Part shown: positions 9,467 to 18,574 of the stretch, piece after piece
Layout of the letters: every line of letters begins with the position of its first letter
How positions within the stretch are numbered: position 1 is the stretch's first letter
Source of the DNA: Veillonella sp. CHU740
GTDB taxonomy: Bacteria; Bacillota; Negativicutes; Veillonellales; Veillonellaceae
Assembly: GCF_003992055.1 (NCBI RefSeq)
Contig: NZ_RQVD01000015.1
Coordinates: 1 to 41,621, forward strand
Direction: 5' to 3'
Length of the DNA: 41,621 nt
Position numbers and translations under genes: made by a program
The notes under the pieces: generated by a model
Seen by the model: only the letters and a program-made list of their open reading frames with translations
Database searches by the model: none
What the model was told of the DNA's origin: nothing

Positions 9467-10729
9467 GTGCTAGCTAGCCTCTTGAACATCACAAAAGTAA
9501 CGGAGTTACGAAACAAAGTAGTCTATACATTGCTTATGTTCATTGTCTTTCGCTTAGGTATCCATATCCCGGTACCTGGCGTAGAGGCATCTGTTATTGA
9601 AAGCTTATTCACTAGTGGTAACTTATTCGGTTTACTGGATTTGTTTGCCGGTGGTGCATTAAGTAAATTCTCTATCTTTGCAATGAGTATTACACCATAC
9701 ATCAATGCATCGATTATCATGCAATTATTGGGTGCTGTAATACCGACATTTGAAGCGTGGAGCAAAGACGGAGAAGAAGGGCGTAAAAAAATTGCTAAAG
9801 TGACACGATATGGTACAGTTGTACTTGGCTTTATCCAAGCCTTTGGTATGACCTATGCCTTACGTGCTAGCAATGCGCTGATAGACAATAGCTTCATGTC
9901 TGTTATTTTGATTTCCATTATCCTCACAGCAGGTACTTGTCTGTTGATGTGGATTGGGGAACAAATTACAGCTCATGGCATAGGTAATGGTATTTCACTC
10001 ATTATCTTTGCAGGTATCGTGGCTCGATTCCCTGATGGAGTTCAAACCATATACCAATACCTACAAGTAGGTACAATCAATGTATTTCAAGCGGTTCTAT
10101 TTGCTATCATTGCGGTAGCTATGATCGTTCTTGTAATTGCTGTGACACAAGGCCAACGTCGTATTCCTATCCAATACGCTAAACGCGTAGTAGGAAGAAA
10201 AATGTATGGTGGTCACTCAACATTCCTGCCGTTGAAAGTCAATCAAGCAGGGGTTATTCCCATTATCTTTGCGTCATCCATATTGATGTTCCCAGCCACA
10301 TTGGCTCAATTTGTTCAAGTACCTTGGGTACAAACAGTAGCAAGTTATTTCCAATGGGGAACGCCGATACAAACTATTTTGTATGCTGTATTGATTTTAT
10401 TTTTTACATACTTCTATACAGCCATCTCTATCAATATTACGGATATGGCAGATAATATGAAAAAACACGGTGGTTTTATCCCAGGTATTCGCCCAGGAAA
10501 ACCGACTGCTGATTATGTGGACCGAGTAATGACTCGTATCACATTAGTAGGTGCATTTTTCTTAGCTTTTGTGGCAATCCTACCAAATATGATTGGTGGA
10601 TTGACAGGCATTCAAGGTGTGTACTTTGGTGGTACAGCGCTACTGATCGTAGTGGGTGTAGCATTAGACACAATGCAACAAGTAGAATCTTTAGTGTTAA
10701 CACGCCAATATAAGGGCTTTGTGAAATAG
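9467..10729 (+). CDS. secY: Preprotein translocase subunit SecY
   Basis: SecY is the channel of the Sec translocon in the cytoplasmic membrane. The 420-residue product is a ten-helix membrane protein. It starts at GTG with VVYTLLMFIVFRLGIHIPVPGV (helix 1), the plug region FAGGALSKFSIFAMSITPYINASIIMQLL, GNGISLIIFAGIV, and the cytosolic loop QGQRRIPIQYAKRVVGRKMYGGHSTFLPLKVNQAGVIP. It also has MKKHGGFIPGIRPGKPT. The GTG directly follows the rplO stop. The binding site GAGGTGAT lies inside rplO. Confidence 0.98.
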   Translation: MLASLLNITKVTELRNKVVYTLLMFIVFRLGIHIPVPGVEASVIESLFTSGNLFGLLDLFAGGALSKFSIFAMSITPYINASIIMQLLGAVIPTFEAWSKDGEEGRKKIAKVTRYGTVVLGFIQAFGMTYALRASNALIDNSFMSVILISIILTAGTCLLMWIGEQITAHGIGNGISLIIFAGIVARFPDGVQTIYQYLQVGTINVFQAVLFAIIAVAMIVLVIAVTQGQRRIPIQYAKRVVGRKMYGGHSTFLPLKVNQAGVIPIIFASSILMFPATLAQFVQVPWVQTVASYFQWGTPIQTILYAVLILFFTYFYTAISINITDMADNMKKHGGFIPGIRPGKPTADYVDRVMTRITLVGAFFLAFVAILPNMIGGLTGIQGVYFGGTALLIVVGVALDTMQQVESLVLTRQYKGFVK

Positions 10730-10740
10730 GAGATAATGAT

Positions 10741-11304
10741 ATGTATATTTTATTAATGGGGCCTCCAGGTGCTGGTAAAGGCACGCAGGCAGCTCGTCTA
10801 ATTGAAAAATATGGTATCCCTCAAATTTCTACAGGTGACATGTTCCGTGCCGCTGTGAAAGAATCTACTCCATTAGGATTAGAGGCTAAGAAATATATGG
10901 ATGCTGGACAATTAGTGCCAGATAGCGTTACCATTGGCATCGTTCGTGAACGCTTGTCCAAGGATGACTGTAAAGCAGGTTTCATTTTAGATGGCTTCCC
11001 TCGTACAACAGCACAAGCTGTTTCTTTGGACGCGATTTTAAAAGAAATGAATATCGTCCTTGATGCTGTACTTAATTTAAGTGTTCCATCTGAAGAGTTG
11101 GTTCGACGCATCAGTGAACGAGCACGTCTTGAAAATCGTGATGATGACAAACCAGAAACAGTACAAAAGCGTCTTGCTGTATACGAAGAGTCTACTAAAC
11201 CATTGATCGATTATTATCGCAATAGCGGTCAATATGTAGAAATCGACGGCTTACAAGATGTGGACACAGTATTTGCAAATATCGTTAAGGCTTTGGAGAA
11301 ATAA
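10741..11304 (+). CDS. adk: Adenylate kinase, short-lid form
   Basis: It converts ATP + AMP to 2 ADP. The 187-residue product has the P-loop GPPGAGKGTQ (residues 7-16), the AMP-binding STGDMFR, GFILDGFPRTTAQA, and the arginine-rich RISERARLENRDDDKPETV. The long lid domain, which in Bacillus carries four zinc cysteines, is replaced by a short loop, so this is the short-lid, zinc-free form. GGAGATAATGAT precedes the ATG. map starts 3 nt after the stop. Confidence 0.97.
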   Translation: MYILLMGPPGAGKGTQAARLIEKYGIPQISTGDMFRAAVKESTPLGLEAKKYMDAGQLVPDSVTIGIVRERLSKDDCKAGFILDGFPRTTAQAVSLDAILKEMNIVLDAVLNLSVPSEELVRRISERARLENRDDDKPETVQKRLAVYEESTKPLIDYYRNSGQYVEIDGLQDVDTVFANIVKALEK

Positions 11305-11307
11305 TCA

Positions 11308-12078
11308 ATGATTATTTTTAAATCGCCCGAAGAAATTGAGCATATCCGTAAGGCATCTCAACTTACAGCAGCAACGTTAACCGAGCTTGCTAAACTAGTA
11401 AAGCCGGGCGTTTCAACGCTTGAGTTAGACCAATTTGCCGAAGAATATATTCGCAGTCATGGAGGAATTCCTAGCTGCATAGGTTACTATGGGTATCCGG
11501 CAACTATCTGTGCTTCCGTAAATCATGAAGTAGTACATGGGATTCCTAGCGCATCTCGTATACTCAAAGATGGTGATGTCATCAGCATCGATTTAGTATC
11601 ATCTATTGATGGATATCATGGAGATTCAGCAATTACCGTTCCAGTAGGAGAGGTAAAACCTAAAGTGTATGAGTTGCTTAAAGTCACAGAAGAATGTCTA
11701 TTTAAAGGCATTGAACAAGCTGTAGCTGGCAATCATGTAGGAGATATTTCTCATGCTGTACAATCTCATGCAGAACGCCATAGATATGGTGTTGTACGAG
11801 ATTTCGTAGGGCATGGCTTAGGAAAAAATATGCACGAAGACCCTCAGATTCCAAATTATGGTACTAAGGGCAAAGGTCCAGAACTTAGACCAGGAATGGT
11901 CATCTGTATTGAGCCAATGATTACTATGGGCACGCACAAAGTAAGAGTGCTTGAAGATAACTGGACAGCAGTGACAATGGATCGAAAACCTGCTGCTCAC
12001 TTTGAACATACTGTAGCCATTACAGAACATGGTACAGAAATTCTTACATTGCGTGATACACCGAGGTTAATACAATAA
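11308..12078 (+). CDS. map: Methionine aminopeptidase, type I
   Basis: It removes the N-terminal methionine from nascent proteins. The 256-residue product shows the five metal ligands of the family: two Asp in SIDLVSSIDGYHGD, His in GHGLGKNMHEDPQIPNYG, Glu in GMVICIEPMIT, and Glu in HFEHTVAITEHGTEIL. It has no N-terminal zinc finger or SH3 extension. It follows adk by 3 nt, as in many spc operons. Confidence 0.97.
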   Translation: MIIFKSPEEIEHIRKASQLTAATLTELAKLVKPGVSTLELDQFAEEYIRSHGGIPSCIGYYGYPATICASVNHEVVHGIPSASRILKDGDVISIDLVSSIDGYHGDSAITVPVGEVKPKVYELLKVTEECLFKGIEQAVAGNHVGDISHAVQSHAERHRYGVVRDFVGHGLGKNMHEDPQIPNYGTKGKGPELRPGMVICIEPMITMGTHKVRVLEDNWTAVTMDRKPAAHFEHTVAITEHGTEILTLRDTPRLIQ

Positions 12079-12100
12079 CCAGTAACCGGAGGATAAAGAT

Positions 12101-12319
12101 ATGTCAAAAGAAGACGTTATTGAAGTGGAAGGTACGGTCGTTGAGGCATTACCGAATGCCATGTTCCAAGTAGAATTGGAAAATGGTCATGTCGTATTGG
12201 CTCATGTGTCAGGTAAAATGCGTATGAATTTTATCCGTATCCTTCCTGGTGATAAAGTTACTATGGAACTGACACCATATGACTTAAGCCGTGGTCGCAT
12301 CACCTATCGCTTTAAATAA
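12101..12319 (+). CDS. infA: Translation initiation factor IF-1
   Basis: IF-1 occupies the 30S A site during initiation. The 72-residue product begins [30 protein letters not shown] and continues [39 protein letters not shown], an almost perfect S1/OB-fold consensus. CCGGAGGA lies before the ATG. No KOW-domain gene is inserted before it, unlike in some Firmicutes. Confidence 0.98.
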   Translation: MSKEDVIEVEGTVVEALPNAMFQVELENGHVVLAHVSGKMRMNFIRILPGDKVTMELTPYDLSRGRITYRFK

Positions 12320-12345
12320 GCATAGGGTCCACAAAGGAGGTACTT

Positions 12346-12459
12346 ATGAAGGTTAAACCATCAGTTAAAAAGATATGCGAAAAATGTAAAATTATTAAAC
12401 GTAAAGGCCGCGTAATGGTTATTTGCGAAAACCCAAAACATAAACAAAAACAAGGATAA
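12346..12459 (+). CDS. rpmJ: 50S ribosomal protein L36, zinc-binding form
   Basis: This 37-residue protein begins [23 protein letters not shown] and ends [11 protein letters not shown]. The zinc ligands C11, C14, C27 and H32 are all present, so it is the C+ type. AAAGGAGG sits about 5 nt before the ATG. It lies between infA and rpsM, the standard position. Having a zinc-type L36 beside a zinc-free S14 shows the operon is mixed in metal dependence. Confidence 0.97.
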   Translation: MKVKPSVKKICEKCKIIKRKGRVMVICENPKHKQKQG

Positions 12460-12481
12460 TTGATAGGAGGTGGATGAATAG

Positions 12482-12850
12482 ATGGCACGTATAGCCGGTG
12501 TAGATTTACCACGTGACAAACGTGTGGAAATTGGTTTAACTTATATTTACGGTATCGGTCTTACTCTTTCTAAAGAAGTATTAGCTAAAACTGGTATCAA
12601 CCCTGATACTCGCGTTCGTGATTTAAGTGAAGATGAAGTAGCTAAAATCCGTGAACTTCTTGATGGAGAGTATAAAGTAGAAGGTGATCTTCGTCGTGAA
12701 GAAGCCCTTAACATTAAACGCTTAATTGAAATCAACTCCTATCGCGGTAAACGTCATCGTATGGGACTACCTTGTCGTGGTCAACGTACGAAGACAAATG
12801 CTCGTACTCGTAAGGGTCCTCGTAAAGCAATCGCAGGTAAGAAGAAATAA
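12482..12850 (+). CDS. rpsM: 30S ribosomal protein S13
   Basis: S13 contacts the P-site tRNA and bridges to L5. The 122-residue product begins [26 protein letters not shown] and has the helix-two-turn-helix region followed by [37 protein letters not shown] lies 11-12 nt upstream of the ATG. It opens the alpha block. Confidence 0.98.
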   Translation: MARIAGVDLPRDKRVEIGLTYIYGIGLTLSKEVLAKTGINPDTRVRDLSEDEVAKIRELLDGEYKVEGDLRREEALNIKRLIEINSYRGKRHRMGLPCRGQRTKTNARTRKGPRKAIAGKKK

Positions 12851-12865
12851 TAAAGGAGGGATATT

Positions 12866-13255
12866 GTGGCTAAGAAAACAGTTAGATCCAAAAGAAAAGA
12901 AAAGAAACATATCGAATCTGGTGCAGCGCATATTCGCTCCACTTTTAACAACACTATCGTTACAGTAACAGACGTAAACGGTAATGCTCTTTCTTGGGCA
13001 TCTGCTGGTGGTCTAGGTTTCCGTGGTTCCCGTAAATCCACTCCATTTGCAGCACAAATGGCAGCTGAACAAGCAGCGAAAGCAGCTATGGAACACGGTC
13101 TTCGCACTGTAGAAGTATTTGTTAAAGGTCCAGGATCTGGTCGTGAAGCAGCGATTCGTGCGTTGCAAGCAGCTGGTCTTGAAGTAACTAGCATTAAAGA
13201 TGTGACTCCAATTCCTCATAACGGCTGTCGTCCTCCAAAACGTCGTCGCGTATAA
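12866..13255 (+). CDS. rpsK: 30S ribosomal protein S11
   Basis: S11 is on the 30S platform near the E-site codon. The 129-residue product starts at GTG and carries [44 protein letters not shown] and [27 protein letters not shown] lies before the start. rpsD, which follows rpsK in many bacteria, is missing, and rpoA comes next after 51 nt. Confidence 0.98.
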   Translation: MAKKTVRSKRKEKKHIESGAAHIRSTFNNTIVTVTDVNGNALSWASAGGLGFRGSRKSTPFAAQMAAEQAAKAAMEHGLRTVEVFVKGPGSGREAAIRALQAAGLEVTSIKDVTPIPHNGCRPPKRRRV

Positions 13256-13306
13256 TCTGAGCTATATACTTAGAATAGTGACAAGTTTTAGAGGAGGGTA
13301 TACCTG

Positions 13307-14314
13307 ATGAGCGAAGAAAAAAAACTAAGAATCGAGAAAGTACATATGACCGAAGATGGTCGTTATGGTAAATTCGTATGTGAACCATTAGATCGTGGTT
13401 ATGGTATTACTCTCGGTAATAGCTTGCGTCGCATTTTGCTTTCATCCTTAGATGGAGCAGCAATTACTTCCATCAAGATTAACGATGTACTTCATGAGTT
13501 CTCTACGATTGAAGGTGTTCGTGAGGATGTATCCGATATTATTCTGAATCTTAAACAGTTGTGCCTTCGCATTGATGAAGAAGCATCTGTTCCGATGGAG
13601 GTTCATATTGATGTTCGTAAAGATGGAGTATTAACGGCGGCTGATTTGATTCAATTCATGCCACCTGAAATTGAAGTCTTAAATCCAGAACTAGTTATTG
13701 CTACAATGGATGAAGCAGCTCATCTTGTAATGGATGTGCGTATCGAACGCGGTAAAGGATATGTACCATCTACTAAGAATAAACGGGAAGATGATCAAAT
13801 TGGACAAATTCCTATTGATTCTATTTTCTCGCCAATTCTACGAGCTAAATATGAAGTCAGTGATGTCCGTGTGGGCAACGAAATGGACTTTGATAAGCTT
13901 ACATTAGAAGTTTGGACAAATGGTTCCATCAGTGCTTCCGATGCTATTGCCAAATCTGCAGCAATTATGATTTCCTATTTAGGAAACTTCACACGCTTGG
14001 CTCACTCTCATGATATGATTGATATCGGAGATAATGACGCTGAGTTGACAACTGCTGGAGGCCAAGAAAATAGCGAAGTCGAAGCTGAATCTAATGGACC
14101 AACGACAATTCCTATTGAAGATCTTGAGTTGTCTGTTCGTGCTTTCAATTGCTTGAAACGTGCTAACATTCATACAATCGGTGACTTAACTGGTAAAACA
14201 GAAGATGAACTAGGAAAAATCCGCAATTTAGGGAAAAAATCTGTAGATGAAATTCTAGAGAAATTGAAATCATATAATGATAGCAATGAGTCCCTAACAT
14301 CTCAAAGCGAATAA
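13307..14314 (+). CDS. rpoA: DNA-directed RNA polymerase subunit alpha
   Basis: The alpha subunit dimerises to nucleate RNA polymerase and contacts regulators and UP elements. The 335-residue product has the N-terminal domain ([30 protein letters not shown] near residue 30), an acidic linker around residues 245-265, and the C-terminal domain with [16 protein letters not shown] and [22 protein letters not shown] precedes the ATG. Confidence 0.98.
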   Translation: MSEEKKLRIEKVHMTEDGRYGKFVCEPLDRGYGITLGNSLRRILLSSLDGAAITSIKINDVLHEFSTIEGVREDVSDIILNLKQLCLRIDEEASVPMEVHIDVRKDGVLTAADLIQFMPPEIEVLNPELVIATMDEAAHLVMDVRIERGKGYVPSTKNKREDDQIGQIPIDSIFSPILRAKYEVSDVRVGNEMDFDKLTLEVWTNGSISASDAIAKSAAIMISYLGNFTRLAHSHDMIDIGDNDAELTTAGGQENSEVEAESNGPTTIPIEDLELSVRAFNCLKRANIHTIGDLTGKTEDELGKIRNLGKKSVDEILEKLKSYNDSNESLTSQSE

Positions 14315-14328
14315 GAGGAGAAAGACTA

Positions 14329-14667
14329 ATGGCATACAGAAAATTAGGCCGCAACAGTTCCGCTCGTAAAGCGTTGTTCCGCGGTATGGTAACATCTCTC
14401 TTCGTACATGAACGCATTGAAACAACAGAAGCAAAAGCAAAAGAGCTTCGCAAATATGTTGATGAAATGATTACATTGGGCAAACGTGGCGACTTACATG
14501 CTCGTCGTCAAGTTCTTGCTTTTCTTATGAACGAAGATGCAGTAAAAAAATTATTTGATGAAATTGCTCCAAAATATGCTGAGCGCAACGGTGGTTACAC
14601 TCGTGTAATCAAACTTGGCCTTCGTAAAGGCGATGCAGCTCCATTGGCTATTCTTGAGCTTGTATAA
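14329..14667 (+). CDS. rplQ: 50S ribosomal protein L17
   Basis: L17 lies next to the exit tunnel. The 112-residue product begins [40 protein letters not shown] and ends with [25 protein letters not shown]. It is the last gene of the superoperon and is followed 13 nt later by a strong terminator. Confidence 0.98.
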   Translation: MAYRKLGRNSSARKALFRGMVTSLFVHERIETTEAKAKELRKYVDEMITLGKRGDLHARRQVLAFLMNEDAVKKLFDEIAPKYAERNGGYTRVIKLGLRKGDAAPLAILELV

Positions 14668-14680
14668 TCAAACGCAATCT

Positions 14681-14725
14681 GGTTGTGATAGGATGAGTTT
14701 CACTCATTCTGTTGCAGCCTTTTTT
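14681..14725 (+). terminator. Intrinsic terminator of the ribosomal superoperon
   Basis: A 17-bp stem (14681-14697 with 14703-14719, several G-U pairs, no mismatch) with loop TTTCA is followed by six T. It stands 13 nt after the rplQ stop. Confidence 0.93.
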
Positions 14726-14736
14726 GCTTTATAGGC

Positions 14737-14776
14737 AAAACAGCGACTCTGTCCGGTAGGATGGAGTCGCTGTTTT
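14737..14776 (-). terminator. Terminator of the reverse-strand methyltransferase gene
   Basis: AAAACAGCGACTC (14737-14749) is the exact reverse complement of GAGTCGCTGTTTT (14764-14776), giving a 13-bp stem that ends in TTTT on either strand. It begins 4 nt downstream of the reverse gene's stop, so it is probably that gene's terminator and a second barrier to the ribosomal operon. Confidence 0.85.
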
Positions 14777-14780
14777 GGTA

Positions 14781-16526
14781 TTAATTAAATTGTGTCTCGT
14801 CTACTTCGAAAAATCCAAAGTATTCCATACGTCGAATCATTTCTTCGTAGAAAGCGAGGATCATGGTGTATTTGGTGGATTGTTGTAAGGCTAGAGGGCT
14901 AATGCTTTCTTCTGTCATAGCCTCGTAGATTTTGCACATCACATCGTGTTTTGTAGTAGGCTTGCTGAGGAGTTTCATGAACTCTAAATCTTCTTCATTG
15001 AAATCGGAAATAGGGTCATTGTAGCGATTGCCAGGGTAGATGTAAGCGTTTACGCCTTCTTGTGGCATAATCTCTACGAATGGAATATAGCGCTCGGGGA
15101 TGTAGCTTTTCTTCTCTTCAAAAATATGATGTTTGAAAGGATGTTCTGTTTCCAACACGGACAGGCTGATGCCACCTTGAATGATATGTTCTACTAGGAA
15201 TTGATAGAACAATGGTAAGCACATGTTAGGAATGGTATGTTCTCCTGTATAGGTCACTAATGTATTGTTTTTTACATAGAAATGAGGACCCTCTTGTTGG
15301 AATAAATTTGCCAAGCCTTTAGCTATAGATTTGGTATGATCATTATTACCGGAAGTACCGCTAGCGTTATCATTAGATGAATTAGCAGGATTAGTATCGC
15401 TATTGGTATTTGCTGCACTTTCATGAATATGATTAGGATCTGTTACAGAAATAGGCATCCGTTTTGCCAACTCTTCAAAGATGGGTTCTAAATGCTCCGA
15501 TGGAATGCGAAGGGTGAATAGGAATTGTTCCAAGCTGTGTTGGAAGTCTGCATCTGCGACAGATGTTTCGGTAATGCGTTTTGGTGTAGCTCCCTTGTGT
15601 GTAAACAAGGATTTACGGAATGCTGTGTTCAGCATGAAATCGATGTACTGTTCTCGAGCCAATGGATCATGAGGGGCTAGGTCATGTAATTTAGTGCGCA
15701 ATGTTTCGTCATACACATCAGGGAATGATAAATTTAGATCGCAATCGCAGAGGTAGGTAAATCCATGCTCTGCCATATGGTCCATGCATTGGTGAAAGTA
15801 CACCGGCGTGTTCACTGGCTCTAAATGGTCATGACCTACATAGCAATCTTGTTTTTGTAATGTTTGGCGCAAGGACTGTAAAAATGATGCCTGTTGGGTT
15901 TTTACCGTATCGTACTCAAGCATAAGAGCGCCTAGCTTACTAGCTATCGTTTTACCGTGGCGAACTTTTTCACGATGGTTCAAGGTGTCGATATCCTTAT
16001 TGGCAAACTCCAAGAGAGCGCGAACGCTATCCATCTTATGCCAACCTGGGTAAGTGTTATAGGACATGTACAAGATGCCGTTCGACCCTAGATGCTCTTT
16101 GCAAAGGCGAAGAAAATTATCTTTTGTATCTTGGTCCACCCAAGAATAGAAACCATGGGCAATGATGTAATCATAGGTGCCGAGGTGTTGGTGACTTTCA
16201 TTCACATCGCCTTCTAACAAGGCAAGGTTCGTGATGCCTAATTGGTCGATGTAGGTCTTGCCTACGCTCACTTGGGTGGGGGCAATTTCGATGCCTGTGA
16301 AAGTCGCCTTCGGATAGAACAGGGCCTGAGAAATTAAATTACCGCCGTAGGAAGATCCGATTTCCAAAATACGAGCTGTGCTAGCAGGAGCTGGTGAAAG
16401 GCCTAATAGACGAGCGTAACTTTCAAGAAATGGAGCAGACGCATACGGGAAAGGCTGGGAAAGATACCCTAAGTCAGCGTAGATTTCTTTGGCTTGCTCT
16501 TTAGTCATTCGTGTGTTGTATCGCAT
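14781..16526 (-). CDS. SAM-dependent methyltransferase with methyltransferase regulatory domain
   Basis: The 581-residue product has an N-terminal class I methyltransferase domain (motif I ILEIGSSYGGNL near residue 55, acidic GIEI, then LLEGDVNE and YDYIIAHGFYSWV). Next comes a region like the methyltransferase regulatory domain family (NTYPGWHKMDSVRALLEFAN). An Asn/Ser/Asp-rich linker (about residues 375-410) leads to a C-terminal domain of unknown role. The substrate cannot be told from sequence. The frame extends to 16568, but GGAG 5 nt upstream supports the ATG at 16526. It stands alone, divergent from ecfA1. Confidence 0.85.
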   Translation of the reverse strand: MRYNTRMTKEQAKEIYADLGYLSQPFPYASAPFLESYARLLGLSPAPASTARILEIGSSYGGNLISQALFYPKATFTGIEIAPTQVSVGKTYIDQLGITNLALLEGDVNESHQHLGTYDYIIAHGFYSWVDQDTKDNFLRLCKEHLGSNGILYMSYNTYPGWHKMDSVRALLEFANKDIDTLNHREKVRHGKTIASKLGALMLEYDTVKTQQASFLQSLRQTLQKQDCYVGHDHLEPVNTPVYFHQCMDHMAEHGFTYLCDCDLNLSFPDVYDETLRTKLHDLAPHDPLAREQYIDFMLNTAFRKSLFTHKGATPKRITETSVADADFQHSLEQFLFTLRIPSEHLEPIFEELAKRMPISVTDPNHIHESAANTNSDTNPANSSNDNASGTSGNNDHTKSIAKGLANLFQQEGPHFYVKNNTLVTYTGEHTIPNMCLPLFYQFLVEHIIQGGISLSVLETEHPFKHHIFEEKKSYIPERYIPFVEIMPQEGVNAYIYPGNRYNDPISDFNEEDLEFMKLLSKPTTKHDVMCKIYEAMTEESISPLALQQSTKYTMILAFYEEMIRRMEYFGFFEVDETQFN

Positions 16527-16600
16527 AAAAACTCCTTTATTCTCTGAAGTGTCATAGTATCCACTCATGAGCTATAGTGAGTGGTTTATTTCATATAGTT

Positions 16601-16618
16601 ATATACTTATAAGTATAT
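16601..16618. repeat. Perfect 18-nt palindrome, candidate operator
   Basis: ATATACTTATAAGTATAT is identical to its own reverse complement. It lies 75-92 nt upstream of the methyltransferase ATG, where a reverse-strand promoter is expected, and 260 nt from ecfA1. Perfect AT-rich palindromes can be operators for dimeric regulators, but AT-rich DNA also makes them by chance. Confidence 0.4.
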
Positions 16619-16789
16619 CAGAAATAGGGCGATTTATATACTGTTTGCCTTTGTGTGAAAGTTAGAAAGTCGATTTGCTATACCTTCGTTGAGACAGATA
16701 GATATAAAAGACTATATAAGACTTAATAAGTGGTTGTAAGTAGATGTGCAATTATTTGTCAACCTTTTAGAATCAACACAGGTTGCCTA

Positions 16790-16818
16790 TTGTATGAATG
16801 CCACCTACAAGGTATAAT
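16790..16818 (+). promoter_or_regulatory. Promoter of the ecfA1-ecfA2-ecfT-truA operon
   Basis: -35 TTGTAT (16790-16795), 17-nt spacer, -10 TATAAT (16813-16818). The start of transcription would be about 16825, leaving a leader of about 53 nt. Confidence 0.7.
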
Positions 16819-16877
16819 GAAAGAGATTGTAATACGAAGTAACAATTGTACTTACGTAGAGAGGAACGAGAATAAGA

Positions 16878-17720
16878 ATGAATGAAATTATGATCGCTAC
16901 GGACCATATGAGTCATGTCTATCAAGATGAAATGGGCCGTGAGGTACATGCCCTCAAGGATGTGAGTGTTCACATCAGGGAAGGGGAATTTGTCAGTATT
17001 ATCGGAACCAATGGCAGTGGCAAGAGCACATTGGCCAAACATTTTAATGTATTGTTACAGCCTACATCTGGTACCGTTACCGTTTTAGGAATGGATACAA
17101 ATGATGAAAGCTTAATTTGGAATATTCGCCAGAATGTAGGGATGGTATTCCAAAATCCAGATAATCAAATCGTAGCGGCTATTGTCGAAGAAGATGTAGC
17201 CTTTGGACCAGAAAATTTAGGAGTACCGGCTCCAGAAATCCGTAAACGTGTGGATGCAGCGCTAGCTTCTGTGAATATGTCGGAGTATGCCTTGCATGGA
17301 CCGCATTTATTATCGGGCGGACAAAAACAACGCATTGCGATTGCGGGCGTATTAGCTATGAAGCCGAAGTGCATTATTTTAGATGAACCGACGGCTATGC
17401 TAGATCCAAAGGGTCGTAAAGAAGTAATGGATACGGTGTATCGTCTCAATAAAGAAGAGGGGATTACCATTGTTTTCATTACCCACTTTATGGAAGAAGC
17501 GGCCTTAGCGGATCGTATCATTGTGATGAAACAAGGGGAAGTCATTGATGAAGGGGCTCCTAAAGAAGTGTTTATGAATGTAGATACTTTAAAAGGGTTA
17601 GGCCTAGATGTGCCAGTGCCATCAGAAATTGCGGTGCGCTTACAAGATAAAGGTATTGCTATGCCAAGTGGTATTACTACGAATGAAGAGTTAGGGGAGG
17701 CCTTATGTCAATTCAATTAG
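16878..17720 (+). CDS. ecfA1: ECF transporter ATP-binding subunit EcfA1
   Basis: One of two ATPases that power energy-coupling factor (ECF) vitamin transporters. The 280-residue product has Walker A GTNGSGKST (residues 43-51), Q-loop VFQNPDNQI, the signature LLSGGQKQR, Walker B CIILDEPTAMLDP and the switch FITHFMEE. The Q-loop form NPDNQ is typical of the EcfA1 paralogue. It overlaps ecfA2 by 16 nt. No substrate-binding S subunit is in this operon, so it is the shared (group II) type of module. Confidence 0.95.
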   Translation: MNEIMIATDHMSHVYQDEMGREVHALKDVSVHIREGEFVSIIGTNGSGKSTLAKHFNVLLQPTSGTVTVLGMDTNDESLIWNIRQNVGMVFQNPDNQIVAAIVEEDVAFGPENLGVPAPEIRKRVDAALASVNMSEYALHGPHLLSGGQKQRIAIAGVLAMKPKCIILDEPTAMLDPKGRKEVMDTVYRLNKEEGITIVFITHFMEEAALADRIIVMKQGEVIDEGAPKEVFMNVDTLKGLGLDVPVPSEIAVRLQDKGIAMPSGITTNEELGEALCQFN

Positions 17721-18574
17721 AACATGTCACCTACACCTATGGACAGGGAACTCCTTTTGAAAAAACAGCCTTACATGATATTAACTTGACCATCCATGAA
17801 GGAGAATTTGTAGGGATTATTGGTCATACAGGGTCCGGTAAATCGACATTGGTGCAACATTTAAATGGATTGTTACATCCTACGTCAGGGACTGTCACAG
17901 TGAATGGCGTTGACTTGGTGGGAAAAACAAAAGAAGTCAAAGAGATTCGCCATCAAGTAGGGATGGTTTTTCAATATCCAGAACATCAATTATTTGAAGA
18001 AACCATAGCTAAAGATATTGCCTTTGGGCCGCGTAATTTAGGATATGATGATGCGGAAGTAGATCGCCGTGTGCGAGAAGCCATGGAATTTGTAGGCTTA
18101 GACTATGATACGTACGCAGATCGATCTCCTTTTCATTTATCGGGCGGACAAATGCGCCGTGTTGCCATTGCAGGTGTCATCGCTTTGGACCCGTCCTATT
18201 TAATTCTTGATGAACCATCTGCGGGACTAGACCCATTTGGGCGAGAAGAAATTTTTGGAGAAATTATGAAATTACACAAGGAAAAAGGCATTACGGTTAT
18301 CCTTGTGTCCCATAATATGGAAGATATTTCTCGTATGGCCAATCGTCTCATTGTGATGCATCAAGGTCAGGTGTTATTGGATGGAAATCCTATAGAGATT
18401 TTCCACCATGATCGTGAAACATTGCAATCTGCAGGCGTCGATGTGCCACCTCTGTCACAGACATTACAATCATTGGCAGACCGCCAGATTCCAGTGAATA
18501 TTGACCGTGTTCATGTACAAGAGGCAGTAGAGGATTTGTATGCCTATGTAAAGGAGGTGCGCCATGTTAAGTGA
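17705..18574 (+). CDS. ecfA2: ECF transporter ATP-binding subunit EcfA2
   Basis: The second ECF ATPase, which pairs with EcfA1. The 289-residue product begins MSIQLEHVTYTYGQGTPFEKTAL, an EcfA2-type N-terminus. It has Walker A GHTGSGKST (residues 40-48), VFQYPEHQLFEE, LSGGQMRR, Walker B LILDEPSAGLDP and VSHNMEDI. It overlaps ecfA1 by 16 nt and ecfT by 11 nt, so the three subunits are probably made in coupled amounts. Confidence 0.95.
   Translation: MSIQLEHVTYTYGQGTPFEKTALHDINLTIHEGEFVGIIGHTGSGKSTLVQHLNGLLHPTSGTVTVNGVDLVGKTKEVKEIRHQVGMVFQYPEHQLFEETIAKDIAFGPRNLGYDDAEVDRRVREAMEFVGLDYDTYADRSPFHLSGGQMRRVAIAGVIALDPSYLILDEPSAGLDPFGREEIFGEIMKLHKEKGITVILVSHNMEDISRMANRLIVMHQGQVLLDGNPIEIFHHDRETLQSAGVDVPPLSQTLQSLADRQIPVNIDRVHVQEAVEDLYAYVKEVRHVK

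Larger units (their letters stand above)
16527..16877. other. Intergenic region between methyltransferase and ecfA1
   Basis: This 351-nt region separates two divergent transcription units. It holds an inverted repeat CCACTCA/TGAGTGG (16561-16584) in the methyltransferase leader, the 18-nt palindrome at 16601-16618, and the ecfA1 promoter at 16790-16818. I see no gene in it. Confidence 0.7.
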
